Origin: Streptomyces flaveolus
GTDB taxonomy: Bacteria > Actinomycetota > Actinomycetes > Streptomycetales > Streptomycetaceae
Reading direction: 5' to 3'
Length of the DNA stretch: 64,000 nt
Assembly: GCF_014648815.1 (NCBI RefSeq)
Contig: NZ_BMRV01000020.1
Span: forward strand, 1 to 64,000
Every line of letters begins with the position of its first letter. Within the stretch, counting starts at the first letter, position 1. A model generated the notes under the pieces. It was not told the DNA's origin. It did not search any database and was given only the letters and a program-made list of their open reading frames with translations. This document shows, one piece after another, positions 1-7,898 of the stretch. The position numbers were made by a program, and so were the translations under genes.

Positions 1-294
1 CTCCTCGACCGCAACCAGGGCGACCCGGCCCCCTGGCGCACCACCCCCTTCCCCACGCTCCCCGACGGCTGCACCACCACGGGCACCGACGACGACACGG
101 ACACCCCGCGGCAGACCGGCACCGGCACCACTCAGACCAGGGTCGTGCCGGCCGGCGGGGTGGCCGCGGGTGCCGAGAGCGCCGAGGGAACGGACACCGT
201 CCTGCTGGCGGGCGGCGCCACGCTGACCGCGGCCGGTCTGGCCGGTCTGGGCTTCGTTGTGCGCCGCCGTCGTGGAGCCGGCGCGGGCGTCTGA
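1..294 (+). CDS. C-terminal end of a secreted, membrane-anchored protein (partial)
   Basis: The reading frame is open from the window edge and stops at a TGA at 292-294, leaving 97 codons; the start is outside the window. The visible part is Thr/Gly/Asp-rich and extracytoplasmic in character. It ends in a hydrophobic segment followed by RRRR and a short tail, the layout of a C-terminal sorting or anchor signal. There is no LPXTG. The stretch VVPAGGVAAG just before the low-complexity spacer may be the processing site. It is followed 90 bases later by a class F sortase, so it is a plausible substrate. The function of the main domain cannot be seen. Confidence 0.75.
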   Translation, partial: LLDRNQGDPAPWRTTPFPTLPDGCTTTGTDDDTDTPRQTGTGTTQTRVVPAGGVAAGAESAEGTDTVLLAGGATLTAAGLAGLGFVVRRRRGAGAGV

Positions 295-384
295 CGGCTC
301 CGTCGTCCCTGCCCACCGGGCGGGCCACCGGTGATTCCGGCGGCCCGCCTTCCGCGTCCCCCGAGAAGCTCCGAGGAAGAAGCG

Positions 385-1140
385 ATGCACGCGCCCGCCT
401 CACCCCCGTCCGTCCCCGGCACGGCGACCGCTCCGCGCCCTTCTCGCCGCCTGGCGTGGGCCGCGGTCACGGCCGTCGCCGCCCTGGCCGTCGGCGGCTG
501 GATGACGATCAGCGGCCTGAACGGCCCCGCGGCCACACCTCCCGTGCCGGGCGCGCACGTCACCGCCTCGGCCCGCACTCCCCCCGCCTCGGCCCGCACC
601 CCCGCCGCCACGCCGGGCCACGCGGATGCCGCCTCCCCGGCCGCGTCCGCGTCCACGCCCCCACCGGTCCCGCTGCCCGCCTCGCGGCCCGTCCGCGTCC
701 GGATCCCGGCCGCGGGTGTCGACACCGGTCCCGTACTCGAACTGGGCCTGGCCCGGGACGGAACCGTCCAGGTGCCGTCCGAGGAGCAGGCCGACCTGAT
801 CGGCTGGTACCGCGAGGGCGTCACGCCCGGCCAGACCGGACCGGCCGTCCTGATCGGCCACTACGACACCGTCGGAGGGCCGGCGGTCATGCGGAACGTC
901 GCGCGCATCGAGCGGGGCGACACCATCACCGTCGACCGTGCGGACGGCTCCACGGCCGTCTTCGCCGTGACGGACCTGCAACAGGTGGACAAGAAGCACT
1001 TCCCCACCCAGCGGGTCTACGGCGACACCACGGCGCCCGAACTGCGCCTGATCACCTGCGGCGGCGACCTGCGGGACGGTCACCGCCCCGACAACATCGT
1101 CCTGTACGCCGACCTCGTCCGGACCACCCCGGCCCGCTAG
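385..1140 (+). CDS. Class F sortase
   Basis: A transpeptidase acting outside the membrane on C-terminal sorting signals of surface proteins. Residues about 21-43 form an N-terminal signal anchor, then a Pro/Ala/Thr-rich linker to about residue 105, then the sortase fold. Catalytic residues are visible: His159 in LIGHYDT, Cys225 in LITCGG and Arg234 in GHRPDN. At 251 residues it has normal class E/F size. The ATG at 385 is preferred over the GTG at 331 because GAGGAAGA lies just upstream. It probably forms an operon with the preceding secreted protein, its likely substrate. Class F rather than E is inferred from the short TC motif region. Confidence 0.88.
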   Translation: MHAPASPPSVPGTATAPRPSRRLAWAAVTAVAALAVGGWMTISGLNGPAATPPVPGAHVTASARTPPASARTPAATPGHADAASPAASASTPPPVPLPASRPVRVRIPAAGVDTGPVLELGLARDGTVQVPSEEQADLIGWYREGVTPGQTGPAVLIGHYDTVGGPAVMRNVARIERGDTITVDRADGSTAVFAVTDLQQVDKKHFPTQRVYGDTTAPELRLITCGGDLRDGHRPDNIVLYADLVRTTPAR

Positions 1141-1159
1141 GTCCCCCCTCCCCCCGGCC

Positions 1160-1987
1160 TCAGCCCCCGGTCAGGTCGGCGACGACCGCCGCGTGGTCGG
1201 AGGGCCAGACGCCGGCCACGGGGGCGGCGCCCGCGCGGCGTACCGTGCGGACGGCGCCCAGTCCGCCGGGGCCGGGCGGGCCGACGTGGACGTAGTCGAT
1301 GCGGATGCTCGGCTCGCCGCCGGCGTGGGACACGTACGGGTTGGCCGTGTCCCAGGTGCCGCCGGGCGCGCCGGGGTCGGCGTGGTCCCAGGCGTCGTGC
1401 AGGGGCCCGGAGCGCAGGAGGCGGAGTTCCGGGGAGTCGGGGCGGGCGTTGAGGTCGCCGGTGACGACGGGCGGGTGGGCGGTGCCCTGCCGGTGCTCGG
1501 CGACGAAGCGGGCGAGGGCGCCCACCTGTTCGCGGCGCACCGGCGAGGCATGGGACGCCGAGGTCAGGTGGGTGGTGAAGAACGGGACCCGGTGAGCGGG
1601 CGCGTCCAGGCGGGCGTAGAGCGCGAGCCGTCCGTCGTCGAGGTCGCCGGGGACGGGCAGGCGCAGCACCGCCCGCTCCACGACGGGCCAGCGGCTGAGC
1701 ACCGCGGTGCCGATGCCGACCGTGTCGTCGCCGATCCGGCGCTGCCAGGGACCGGGCACGGGCGAGGGCGCCCAGGCCCAGTGCAGGCCTAGTTCGCCGG
1801 CCAGCCATCCGGCGAGGTTCTCGTCCCCGGTGGCCCACACCTCCTGGAGTCCCACGACGTCGGGCTCCAGGTCGCGCAGGACGGCGAGGATCGCCTTCCG
1901 CCGGTCGGCCCACGGGCCGAACCTCCACCACAGGTTCCAGGTCACGACCCGCACGCCCGCACCGCCCGTCTCTCCGCCCGACCGCAC
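1160..1987 (-). CDS. Endonuclease/exonuclease/phosphatase (EEP) family hydrolase
   Basis: A 275-residue single-domain EEP protein, a Mg-dependent phosphodiester or phosphomonoester hydrolase fold. The order of motifs is complete: TWNLWW at the start (Asn metal ligand), LQEVW (Glu), THLTS, GDLNARPDS (Asp/Asn) and WPSDHAAV near the end (Asp-His). No signal peptide or membrane segment is visible, so it is probably cytosolic. The substrate could be nucleic acid, phosphoinositide-like or another phosphoester; the sequence does not decide. The GTG at 1987 follows a GGGGAAG; a GTG about 12 codons further in is an alternative. It is divergent from the deazaflavin-dependent reductase gene at 2048. Confidence 0.85.
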   Translation of the reverse strand: MRSGGETGGAGVRVVTWNLWWRFGPWADRRKAILAVLRDLEPDVVGLQEVWATGDENLAGWLAGELGLHWAWAPSPVPGPWQRRIGDDTVGIGTAVLSRWPVVERAVLRLPVPGDLDDGRLALYARLDAPAHRVPFFTTHLTSASHASPVRREQVGALARFVAEHRQGTAHPPVVTGDLNARPDSPELRLLRSGPLHDAWDHADPGAPGGTWDTANPYVSHAGGEPSIRIDYVHVGPPGPGGLGAVRTVRRAGAAPVAGVWPSDHAAVVADLTGG

Positions 1988-2047
1988 CTTCCCCTTCAGG
2001 TTTTCCAGGGAACATGGAGGCACACGAGACGGGAGCTTGAACGAACG

Positions 2048-2458
2048 ATGTCGTCCTACGCCGAGACCAAGTACCGGGCCGTCACGGCCTTCCAGCGCCG
2101 GCTCAACGCGGTCGCGCGCCGGCTTCCGGCCCAGACGCTGCTGGAGACCACCGGCCGCGTCTCCGGCCTTCCCCGCCGTACGCCCGTCGGGGGCCGCCGG
2201 GTCGGGGGCTCCTTCTGGCTGGTGTCGGAGTTCGGTGAGCGGGCGCAGTACATCCGCAACATCCGGGCCGATCCGCGGGTACGGGTGCGGATCCGGGGCC
2301 GCTGGCACGTGGGGACGGCCCACCTGCTCCCCGACGACGACCCGGTCGCGCGTCTGCGCCGGCTGCCCCGTTTCAACAGCCTGGCCGTGCGGGCGATGGG
2401 GGTCGGGACGGGGCTGCTGACGGTGCGGGTGGACCTGGAGGAGGCAGGGAGCAGGTGA
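2048..2458 (+). CDS. Deazaflavin (F420)-dependent nitroreductase-family protein
   Basis: 136 residues with the split beta-barrel of the Ddn/FDOR family: GRVSGLPRRTPVGG (cofactor phosphate-binding region), then FWLVSEFG, IRNIRADPRVRVRIRGRW and a short C-terminal part. These enzymes use F420 (or occasionally FMN or heme) to reduce quinones, nitro compounds or other electrophiles. The N-terminal helix, residues 1-35, is amphipathic as in membrane-associated Ddn relatives. It lies alone between a divergent EEP gene and afsR. The substrate is not predictable. Confidence 0.82.
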   Translation: MSSYAETKYRAVTAFQRRLNAVARRLPAQTLLETTGRVSGLPRRTPVGGRRVGGSFWLVSEFGERAQYIRNIRADPRVRVRIRGRWHVGTAHLLPDDDPVARLRRLPRFNSLAVRAMGVGTGLLTVRVDLEEAGSR

Positions 2459-2548
2459 GGAACCTGTGATCGGCGTCTCCCACGGCTGACGAGGTCGGCA
2501 TGAACAAGGCAAACTGACCTGGTTGCTCAGGATGTCTAGGGGGACGGC

Positions 2549-5515
2549 ATGGACGGTGGACCGCGGGTTCCGGAGCAGCGGCTGCCCGGATCCCCGGCGC
2601 AGCCGGAGCAGTCGGCCGCGCTGCGCTTCGGCGTGCTCGGTCCGGTGCGCGCCTGGCGCGGCGAGGAACCGCTGGCCACCGGCTCCCCGCAGCAACGCGC
2701 CCTGCTGGCCGCCCTGCTGCTGCGCGAGGGCCGTACGGCCACCGCGGCCGAGCTGATCGACGCCCTGTGGGGCGAGGAACCGCCGTCGCAGGCGCTGGCG
2801 GCGGTACGGACGTACGCGTCCCGGCTGCGGAAGGTCCTGGACCCCGGTGTGCTGGTGAGCGAGTCCGGCGGCTACGCCGTGCGCGGGCTGGAGAACGACG
2901 CCCTGGACCTGTCGCTCGCCCAGGACCTGGCCGCCGAGGCGGAGAAGGCGCGGGCCGCCGGGGACCTGTGCGGCGCCCGTGACGTGCTGCGGCGCGCGCT
3001 GGCGCTGTGGGACGGCGAGGCGCTGGCCGCCGTCCCGGGCCCGTACGCGCAGGCCCAGCGGGTCCGGCTGGAGGAGTGGCGGCTCCAGCTCCTGGAGACC
3101 CGCCTGGACATGGACCTGGAGCAGGGCTGCCACGCGGAGGCCGTCTCGGAGCTGACCGCGCTGACCGCCGCGCATCCGCTGCGCGAGCGGCTGCGGGAGC
3201 TCCTCATGCTCGCCCTGTACCGCAGCGGGCGCCAGGCCGAGGCCCTGGCCGTGTACGCGGACACGCGGCGCCTGCTCGCCGACGAGCTGGGCGTCGACCC
3301 GCGGCCCGGGCTGCGGGAGCTGCAACAGCGCATCCTCCAGGCGGACCCCGCCCTGGCGGGGCCGTCCGCGCCGGCCGCGGAGTCGGCCGCGGCACCGGTC
3401 CGCCCGGCGCAACTTCCCGCCAAGGTGCCCGACTTCACGGGACGCGCGTCCTTCGTGCGGGAGCTGAGCGAGGTGTTGGGCTCGGCGTCGGGTGCGCAGG
3501 GCCGGGTGATGGCCGTCTCCGCGCTGGCGGGCATCGGCGGCGTCGGCAAGACGACCCTCGCGGTGCACGTCGCCCACCGGGCGCGGGCCGCGTTCCCGGA
3601 CGGGCAGCTGTACGTCGACCTCCAGGGCGCGGGGGCGCGGGCGGCGGAGCCGGAGACGGTGCTGGGTGCCTTCCTGCGCGCCCTGGGCACGGCCGACTCG
3701 GCCATCCCGGACTCCCTGGAGGAGCGCGCCGCCCTCTACCGCTCCGTCCTGGACGGCCGCCGCGTCCTCGTCCTGCTGGACAACGCCCGGGACGCCGCGC
3801 AGGTACGCCCGCTGCTGCCCGGCACGGACGGCTGCGCGGCGCTGGTGACGTCGCGGGTGCGGATGGTGGGCCTCGCCGGGGCGCATCTGGTCGACCTGGA
3901 CGTGATGTCCCCGGACGAGGCGCTGGCGCTCTTCACGAGGATCGTGGGCGAGGAGCGGGTCGCCTCGGAGCGGAAGGCGGCGCTGGACGTGGTCGGCGCC
4001 TGTGGATTCCTCCCCCTCGCCATCCGCATCGCCGCCTCCCGCCTCGCGGCCCGCCGCACCTGGACGGTGTCCGTCCTCGCCGCCAAGCTGGCCGACGAGC
4101 GACGCCGGCTGGACGAGCTGCAGGCCGGTGACCTGGCGGTCAAGGCCACCTTCGAGCTGGGCTACGGGCAACTGGAACCGGCCCAGGCCCGCGCTTTCCG
4201 CCTGCTGGGCCTGGCGGACGGTCCGGACATCTCCCTCGCGGCGGCGGCGGCGCTGCTGGACCTCCCGGCGGAGGACACGGAGGACCTGCTGGAGTCCCTG
4301 GTGGACACGTCCCTCCTGGAGTCGGCGGCACCGGGCCGCTACCGCTTCCACGACCTGGTCCGCCTCTACGCCCGCGCGTGCGCGGAACGCGACGAACACC
4401 CACCGAGCGAGCGGGGGGCGGCGCTGTCGCGGCTGCTGGACTTCTATCTGGCGACGGCGGCGGGGGTGTACGCGATCGAACGGCCCGGGGACCGGCTCGT
4501 GGACGGCCTGGAGCCGACCGAGTACCCGGGGCTGACGTTCACCGAGGGCTCGGCGGCACGGGACTGGCTGTACAGCGAGGCGGCACCGTTGCTCGCGTGC
4601 GTGCGGCAGTCCGCCGGGACGGACAGACTGCGGCGAGCGGTGGACCTGCTGTGGGCGGCCAAGGACCTGACGGAGTCCGGGGCGAACTCCCATCAGTACG
4701 AGACGACGGCCAGGGCGATGTGCGACGCCACCGGAACGGGCGGTGACCCGCGCGCCGAGGGCAGGGCACGCACGACGCTCACCAACGTGCTCCTCGTCTC
4801 CGGACGTATTCAGCAGGCCGCCGAACAGGCGGAACTGGCCATGACCCTCGCGCAGTCCGCGCGGGACACCACCGCCGTCAGCTGGGTCGCGAACGACCGG
4901 GGTCTCATCTCGCTGCATCAAGGCCGGTACGCGGACGGGCAGGCCTTCCTGGAGCAGGCCATCGCGGGATACCGGGCAGCCGACAACCGGGCCGGCGAGG
5001 CGCTCAGCCTCTGCAACCTCTCCCGCGCACACCTGGGTATGGGCAACACCGCCAAGGCGGTGGCCATCGCGCACAGCGGGCTCACCGCCCAGCTCGACAT
5101 CGGCCGGACCATGAGGCTCGCCAACGGGCACTTCACCCTGGGCATCGCGCTGACCGGGGCCGGCCGGCACACCGATGCCCTCGGCCAGTTCTCCGACGCG
5201 CTGCGCATCTTCGAGGACCACCGGCAACGCCTGTGGCAGGGGACGACCAACTTCCGTATCGCGCAGGTCCATCTGGCCGCCCACCGTCCGGCCCAGGCGG
5301 CGCAGCACGCCGAACAGGCGCTGGCCCTGGGGTGCATCGGCGGGGACCGGATGCGGGGGAACGTCCTGACGCTCCTCGGACGCGCCCTTGCCGGAATCGG
5401 CCAGGCGGACCGGGCCGGAGCCTGCTGGCGGGACGCGCTCACCCTCTTCCAGCAGTGCGGCGCGCCGGAGGCCGACGAGGTACGGGCGCTGCTCTCCCCG
5501 GCCACGGCCGCCTGA
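2549..5515 (+). CDS. afsR: AfsR, SARP-type global regulator of antibiotic production
   Basis: 988 residues, close to the 993 of S. coelicolor AfsR. Domains in order: OmpR-like winged helix (about 25-115), bacterial transcriptional activation domain (about 120-265), NB-ARC ATPase (about 290-560; Walker A GIGGVGKTT at 328-336, VLVLLD as Walker B), then TPR repeats (about 690-980). In S. coelicolor it is phosphorylated on Ser/Thr by AfsK, binds DNA and activates afsS; ATP hydrolysis is needed for activation. Identity rests on domain order, length and the afsS and afsK genes nearby. The start has AGGGGGA at 2537. Expect binding at the afsS promoter 3' of this gene. Confidence 0.95.
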   Translation: MDGGPRVPEQRLPGSPAQPEQSAALRFGVLGPVRAWRGEEPLATGSPQQRALLAALLLREGRTATAAELIDALWGEEPPSQALAAVRTYASRLRKVLDPGVLVSESGGYAVRGLENDALDLSLAQDLAAEAEKARAAGDLCGARDVLRRALALWDGEALAAVPGPYAQAQRVRLEEWRLQLLETRLDMDLEQGCHAEAVSELTALTAAHPLRERLRELLMLALYRSGRQAEALAVYADTRRLLADELGVDPRPGLRELQQRILQADPALAGPSAPAAESAAAPVRPAQLPAKVPDFTGRASFVRELSEVLGSASGAQGRVMAVSALAGIGGVGKTTLAVHVAHRARAAFPDGQLYVDLQGAGARAAEPETVLGAFLRALGTADSAIPDSLEERAALYRSVLDGRRVLVLLDNARDAAQVRPLLPGTDGCAALVTSRVRMVGLAGAHLVDLDVMSPDEALALFTRIVGEERVASERKAALDVVGACGFLPLAIRIAASRLAARRTWTVSVLAAKLADERRRLDELQAGDLAVKATFELGYGQLEPAQARAFRLLGLADGPDISLAAAAALLDLPAEDTEDLLESLVDTSLLESAAPGRYRFHDLVRLYARACAERDEHPPSERGAALSRLLDFYLATAAGVYAIERPGDRLVDGLEPTEYPGLTFTEGSAARDWLYSEAAPLLACVRQSAGTDRLRRAVDLLWAAKDLTESGANSHQYETTARAMCDATGTGGDPRAEGRARTTLTNVLLVSGRIQQAAEQAELAMTLAQSARDTTAVSWVANDRGLISLHQGRYADGQAFLEQAIAGYRAADNRAGEALSLCNLSRAHLGMGNTAKAVAIAHSGLTAQLDIGRTMRLANGHFTLGIALTGAGRHTDALGQFSDALRIFEDHRQRLWQGTTNFRIAQVHLAAHRPAQAAQHAEQALALGCIGGDRMRGNVLTLLGRALAGIGQADRAGACWRDALTLFQQCGAPEADEVRALLSPATAA

Positions 5516-5517
5516 CC

Positions 5518-5541
5518 GCGTTCAGCGTTCGTTTATCTCCC
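5518..5541 (+). promoter_or_regulatory. Candidate AfsR (and PhoP-like) operator upstream of afsS
   Basis: Two adjacent 11-base units starting GTTCA and GTTTA (5520-5530, 5531-5541) lie just after the afsR stop, inside a tandem GCGTTCA/GCGTTCG. OmpR-type and SARP DNA-binding domains recognise 11-base direct repeats, and S. coelicolor AfsR and PhoP both bind the afsS promoter. The site is 165 bases before afsS and the transcription start is not evident, so this is inference. Confidence 0.35.
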
Positions 5542-5705
5542 CCGTGCACTCTTCTTCCTGTCACACCGTCGCGTCGGGGGGCAGGCGGTCTGACCAGGAG
5601 CCGGGCCAGTATCGTGCGGCTCCGAACGCCCGTCCGGCGGCCCGCGGGGGAGCTACCGGGCGGGCGTTCCACTCCAGCCGTCACCGCAGTGAAGGAACGC
5701 AGCCC

Positions 5706-5891
5706 ATGAGCGACATCAAGAAGGACGCGGAAGCCACCACGCAGGACAACGCGATGCCGACGCCGCCGGCGAAGGACGAGGCCATCACCACGATGGACAA
5801 CGCGATGCCCACGCCGCCCGCGAAGGACGCCATCACCACGATGGACAACGCGATGCCGGCCCCGCCCGCTTTGGACCTGGACGGCAAGTAG
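5706..5891 (+). CDS. afsS: AfsS (AfsR2), triple-repeat activator peptide
   Basis: A 61-residue hydrophilic protein made of three near-identical units containing TTxDNAMP(T/A)PPA, beginning at residues 11, 28 and 44, separated by KDEAI/KDAI linkers and ending LDLDGK. S. coelicolor AfsS has 63 residues and three repeats of a T-x-x-D-N-H-M-P-x-P-P-A type motif; the motif is required for stimulation of actinorhodin and undecylprodigiosin production, but its biochemical action is unknown. Here the position after Asn is Ala in every repeat, where I recall His. GAAGGAA precedes the ATG and a strong terminator follows. Transcription from its own AfsR-dependent promoter is expected. Confidence 0.92.
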   Translation: MSDIKKDAEATTQDNAMPTPPAKDEAITTMDNAMPTPPAKDAITTMDNAMPAPPALDLDGK

Positions 5892-5909
5892 ACCTTTTCC
5901 CGCACGGGG

Positions 5910-5950
5910 ATCGGCCGCGGCGGCGCGGAGGGGGAGCCGCCGCGGCCGAT
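5910..5950 (+). terminator. Strong hairpin after afsS
   Basis: A perfect 15-base inverted repeat (5910-5924 and 5936-5950) with an 11-base purine-rich loop starts 19 bases after the afsS stop. There is no T-tract, which is usual for Streptomyces terminators. It isolates afsS from the downstream cassette. Confidence 0.75.
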
Positions 5951-5956
5951 GTGTGT

Positions 5957-5976
5957 CCGGAATCGGCCAGTTCCGG
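5957..5976 (+). promoter_or_regulatory. Palindrome CCGGAA-N8-TTCCGG before the cassette
   Basis: A 6-base inverted repeat with 8-base spacing lies just after the afsS terminator and 114 bases before the first cassette gene. It has the size of a dimeric regulator site. No binding protein can be assigned. Confidence 0.3.
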
Positions 5977-6090
5977 CCAAGCCGTGGCCTGAGTTGCTCG
6001 GAAGGGTCGAACAGAACTCCGTCTGTCACTAGGGTCTCCCCGTCATGTCGGTGTACGTCGGTGATGTCCCCGGGAGGGAGGCCCCGGCCG

Positions 6091-6705
6091 GTGAGTCCGC
6101 GAGCGATGAAGGCGCTGCTCCGTGCCCTCGGCAGGGAAGCCGCCCAGGACGTCGAGAGGCCGGGGGAGCCGGAGGCCGTCATGCGGGCCTTCTGCCGGGC
6201 CATGAGCGTGCGCGCGGGGCGGCCGGTGGAGCTGGTGTTCCGGGCGTTCCCGGCGGACATCCCGGTGTCGGGGCTGCGGCTCGACCTCGGGGACCGCTCC
6301 CTCGTCGTGGTCGAGGAACGCACCGTTCCCGAGGCGCAGTTGGTGATCCTCGGCCACGAGCTGTGGCACGAGGAGCAGGGCGACTGCGGACACCACGTCG
6401 CCGGGCTCGCCGACGCCTCCGCACGGGTCGTCGCCTCCCCGCAGCAGGCGTCCGACGCGGTGCGGCGGGCGGCGGAGCAGATCCTCGCCGAGGCCGAGGT
6501 GCCGCGCGACGCGCTGCTGGCCGTCGCGGCCCGGGCCGAGTCGCCGGACGGGCACGAAGTGGCCGCGGAGACCTTCGGGTTGCTGTTCGGCCGCGAGGTG
6601 CGCACCTGGATGCACGGCCGCTACGCCGAGGGCCCGGTCTCCCCGGCGACCGTGGAGGGCCGCATGAACCTGTCGCTGACCAACCGCGGCGGGCGCCTGC
6701 TCTGA
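6091..6705 (+). CDS. ImmA/IrrE-like HExxH protein annotated as toxin component
   Basis: 204 residues with HELWHEEQGDCGHH (about residues 89-102), the HExxH zinc-site pattern of ImmA/IrrE-type metallopeptidases. Relatives carry the label toxin of a toxin-antitoxin system, but the typical arrangement is an HTH regulator plus this domain; no separate antitoxin gene is seen here. The GTG start at 6091 follows GGGAGGGAGG; the ATG at 6106 is a second option. Its stop overlaps the next start (TGATG), so it is co-translated with the membrane protein. A role in proteolytic control of a regulator is a family-based inference. Confidence 0.75.
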   Translation: MSPRAMKALLRALGREAAQDVERPGEPEAVMRAFCRAMSVRAGRPVELVFRAFPADIPVSGLRLDLGDRSLVVVEERTVPEAQLVILGHELWHEEQGDCGHHVAGLADASARVVASPQQASDAVRRAAEQILAEAEVPRDALLAVAARAESPDGHEVAAETFGLLFGREVRTWMHGRYAEGPVSPATVEGRMNLSLTNRGGRLL

Positions 6706-7898
6706 TGGGCCCGCACTTCCACATCCCCTACGCGCTGCCCACCGTCCTGCTCGCCCTCGCCGTCCTCCTCAAGCTGCCGACGTTCGTGCGGGCCTGGCGC
6801 AACCCCGAGGTGCGGGCGACGACCGTGCTGCTGGTGTGCGCGACGTGCGTGCTCGTCGTCGTCACGCCCGTCAACATCGAGCGGCTCAACGCGTGGACGG
6901 GCATCCCCAACTTCGCCTCGCCCTGGGCGTACTCGTTCCTGACCGCGTCCGGCGCGACCGGGCTGGCCATGATCACGCGGTGGCGGGAGCCGCCGTCCCA
7001 GCGGCGCAGGCGCGGCATCCGCCGTATCCACTGGGCGTACGGCGGGGTCGTGGCCGGGCTGTGGGTGACCTTCTTCCTGGCCAGCGTGCCGGAGCCGCGC
7101 GTGTACGACCTCGACACGTACTACGCCGGCACCCCGTGGATGCGCGAGCACATCCTGCTCTACCTGGGCGCGCACGCGGTGACCGGCATCGTCGCCACCC
7201 GGATGCTGCGGCAGTGGTCGCCGACCGTGACCGACCGCTGGGTGAAGTCGGGGGTCGTCTTCCTGCTGCTCGGCTTCGCCGCCGGGCTGGTCTTCGACGC
7301 GGCGAAACTGGTCGCGGTGGGGGCCCGGTGGTGCGGTGCGGACTGGGACGTCCTCAGTACACGTCTCGCGCCGCCGTTCGCGCTGCTCCAGGCGTCGCTG
7401 GTCGCCGTCGGGTTCATCGTCCCGCAGGCCGGGCCCGCGCTGCGCAACGCGGTGCGCGACCAACGGGAGTACCTGCGGCTGCGGCCGTTGTGGCGGGCGC
7501 TGCGGGTGCTCGCGCCGGCGGCTGCACCGGCCCGCTTCGGCTTCTGGGTGCCGTTGGACCTGCGGGTCATGCAGCGCCAGCAGCGCATCCACGACGCGCT
7601 GCGGCTGCTGGCCCCGCATTTCCGCCACGACGTCCACGAACGGGCCCTCGCCGCGGCACGGGCCGACCACGGTGAGGCGAGGGCCCGCGATCTCGCCGGT
7701 GCCGTCGCGCTGCGGGACGCCATCGACGCCTACGCGGCCGGTGTCCCGGCACCCGCCACCGAGCGGCCGCCGGGCATCGGCACCGACATCAGCGACCACA
7801 TCGGCACCATCTCTCTCGCCCTGTACCGACGGCGTGCCCTCGCCGCCCTCGGCCGCCGGGTGACCAGCACAGAAAGCGGCCTCAACGCCCATGCCTAG
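6705..7898 (+). CDS. MAB_1171c-type integral membrane protein
   Basis: 397 residues. About seven hydrophobic segments occupy residues 1-240, then a soluble C-terminal half rich in Arg and Ala (VMQRQQRIHDALRLL onward) faces the cytosol. The family is annotated as putative transporter, but no transport motif is visible and the fold (7TM plus cytosolic tail) could equally be a sensor. It overlaps the upstream HExxH gene by one base and the downstream monooxygenase by 8 bases, so the three act together. The function is unknown. Confidence 0.8.
   Translation: MGPHFHIPYALPTVLLALAVLLKLPTFVRAWRNPEVRATTVLLVCATCVLVVVTPVNIERLNAWTGIPNFASPWAYSFLTASGATGLAMITRWREPPSQRRRRGIRRIHWAYGGVVAGLWVTFFLASVPEPRVYDLDTYYAGTPWMREHILLYLGAHAVTGIVATRMLRQWSPTVTDRWVKSGVVFLLLGFAAGLVFDAAKLVAVGARWCGADWDVLSTRLAPPFALLQASLVAVGFIVPQAGPALRNAVRDQREYLRLRPLWRALRVLAPAAAPARFGFWVPLDLRVMQRQQRIHDALRLLAPHFRHDVHERALAAARADHGEARARDLAGAVALRDAIDAYAAGVPAPATERPPGIGTDISDHIGTISLALYRRRALAALGRRVTSTESGLNAHA

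Noticed and set aside
1160..5308. 1382-codon minus-strand frame across afsR
   Set aside because: Only its 3' end (1160-1987) is the EEP gene; the rest is the GC-biased shadow of afsR.
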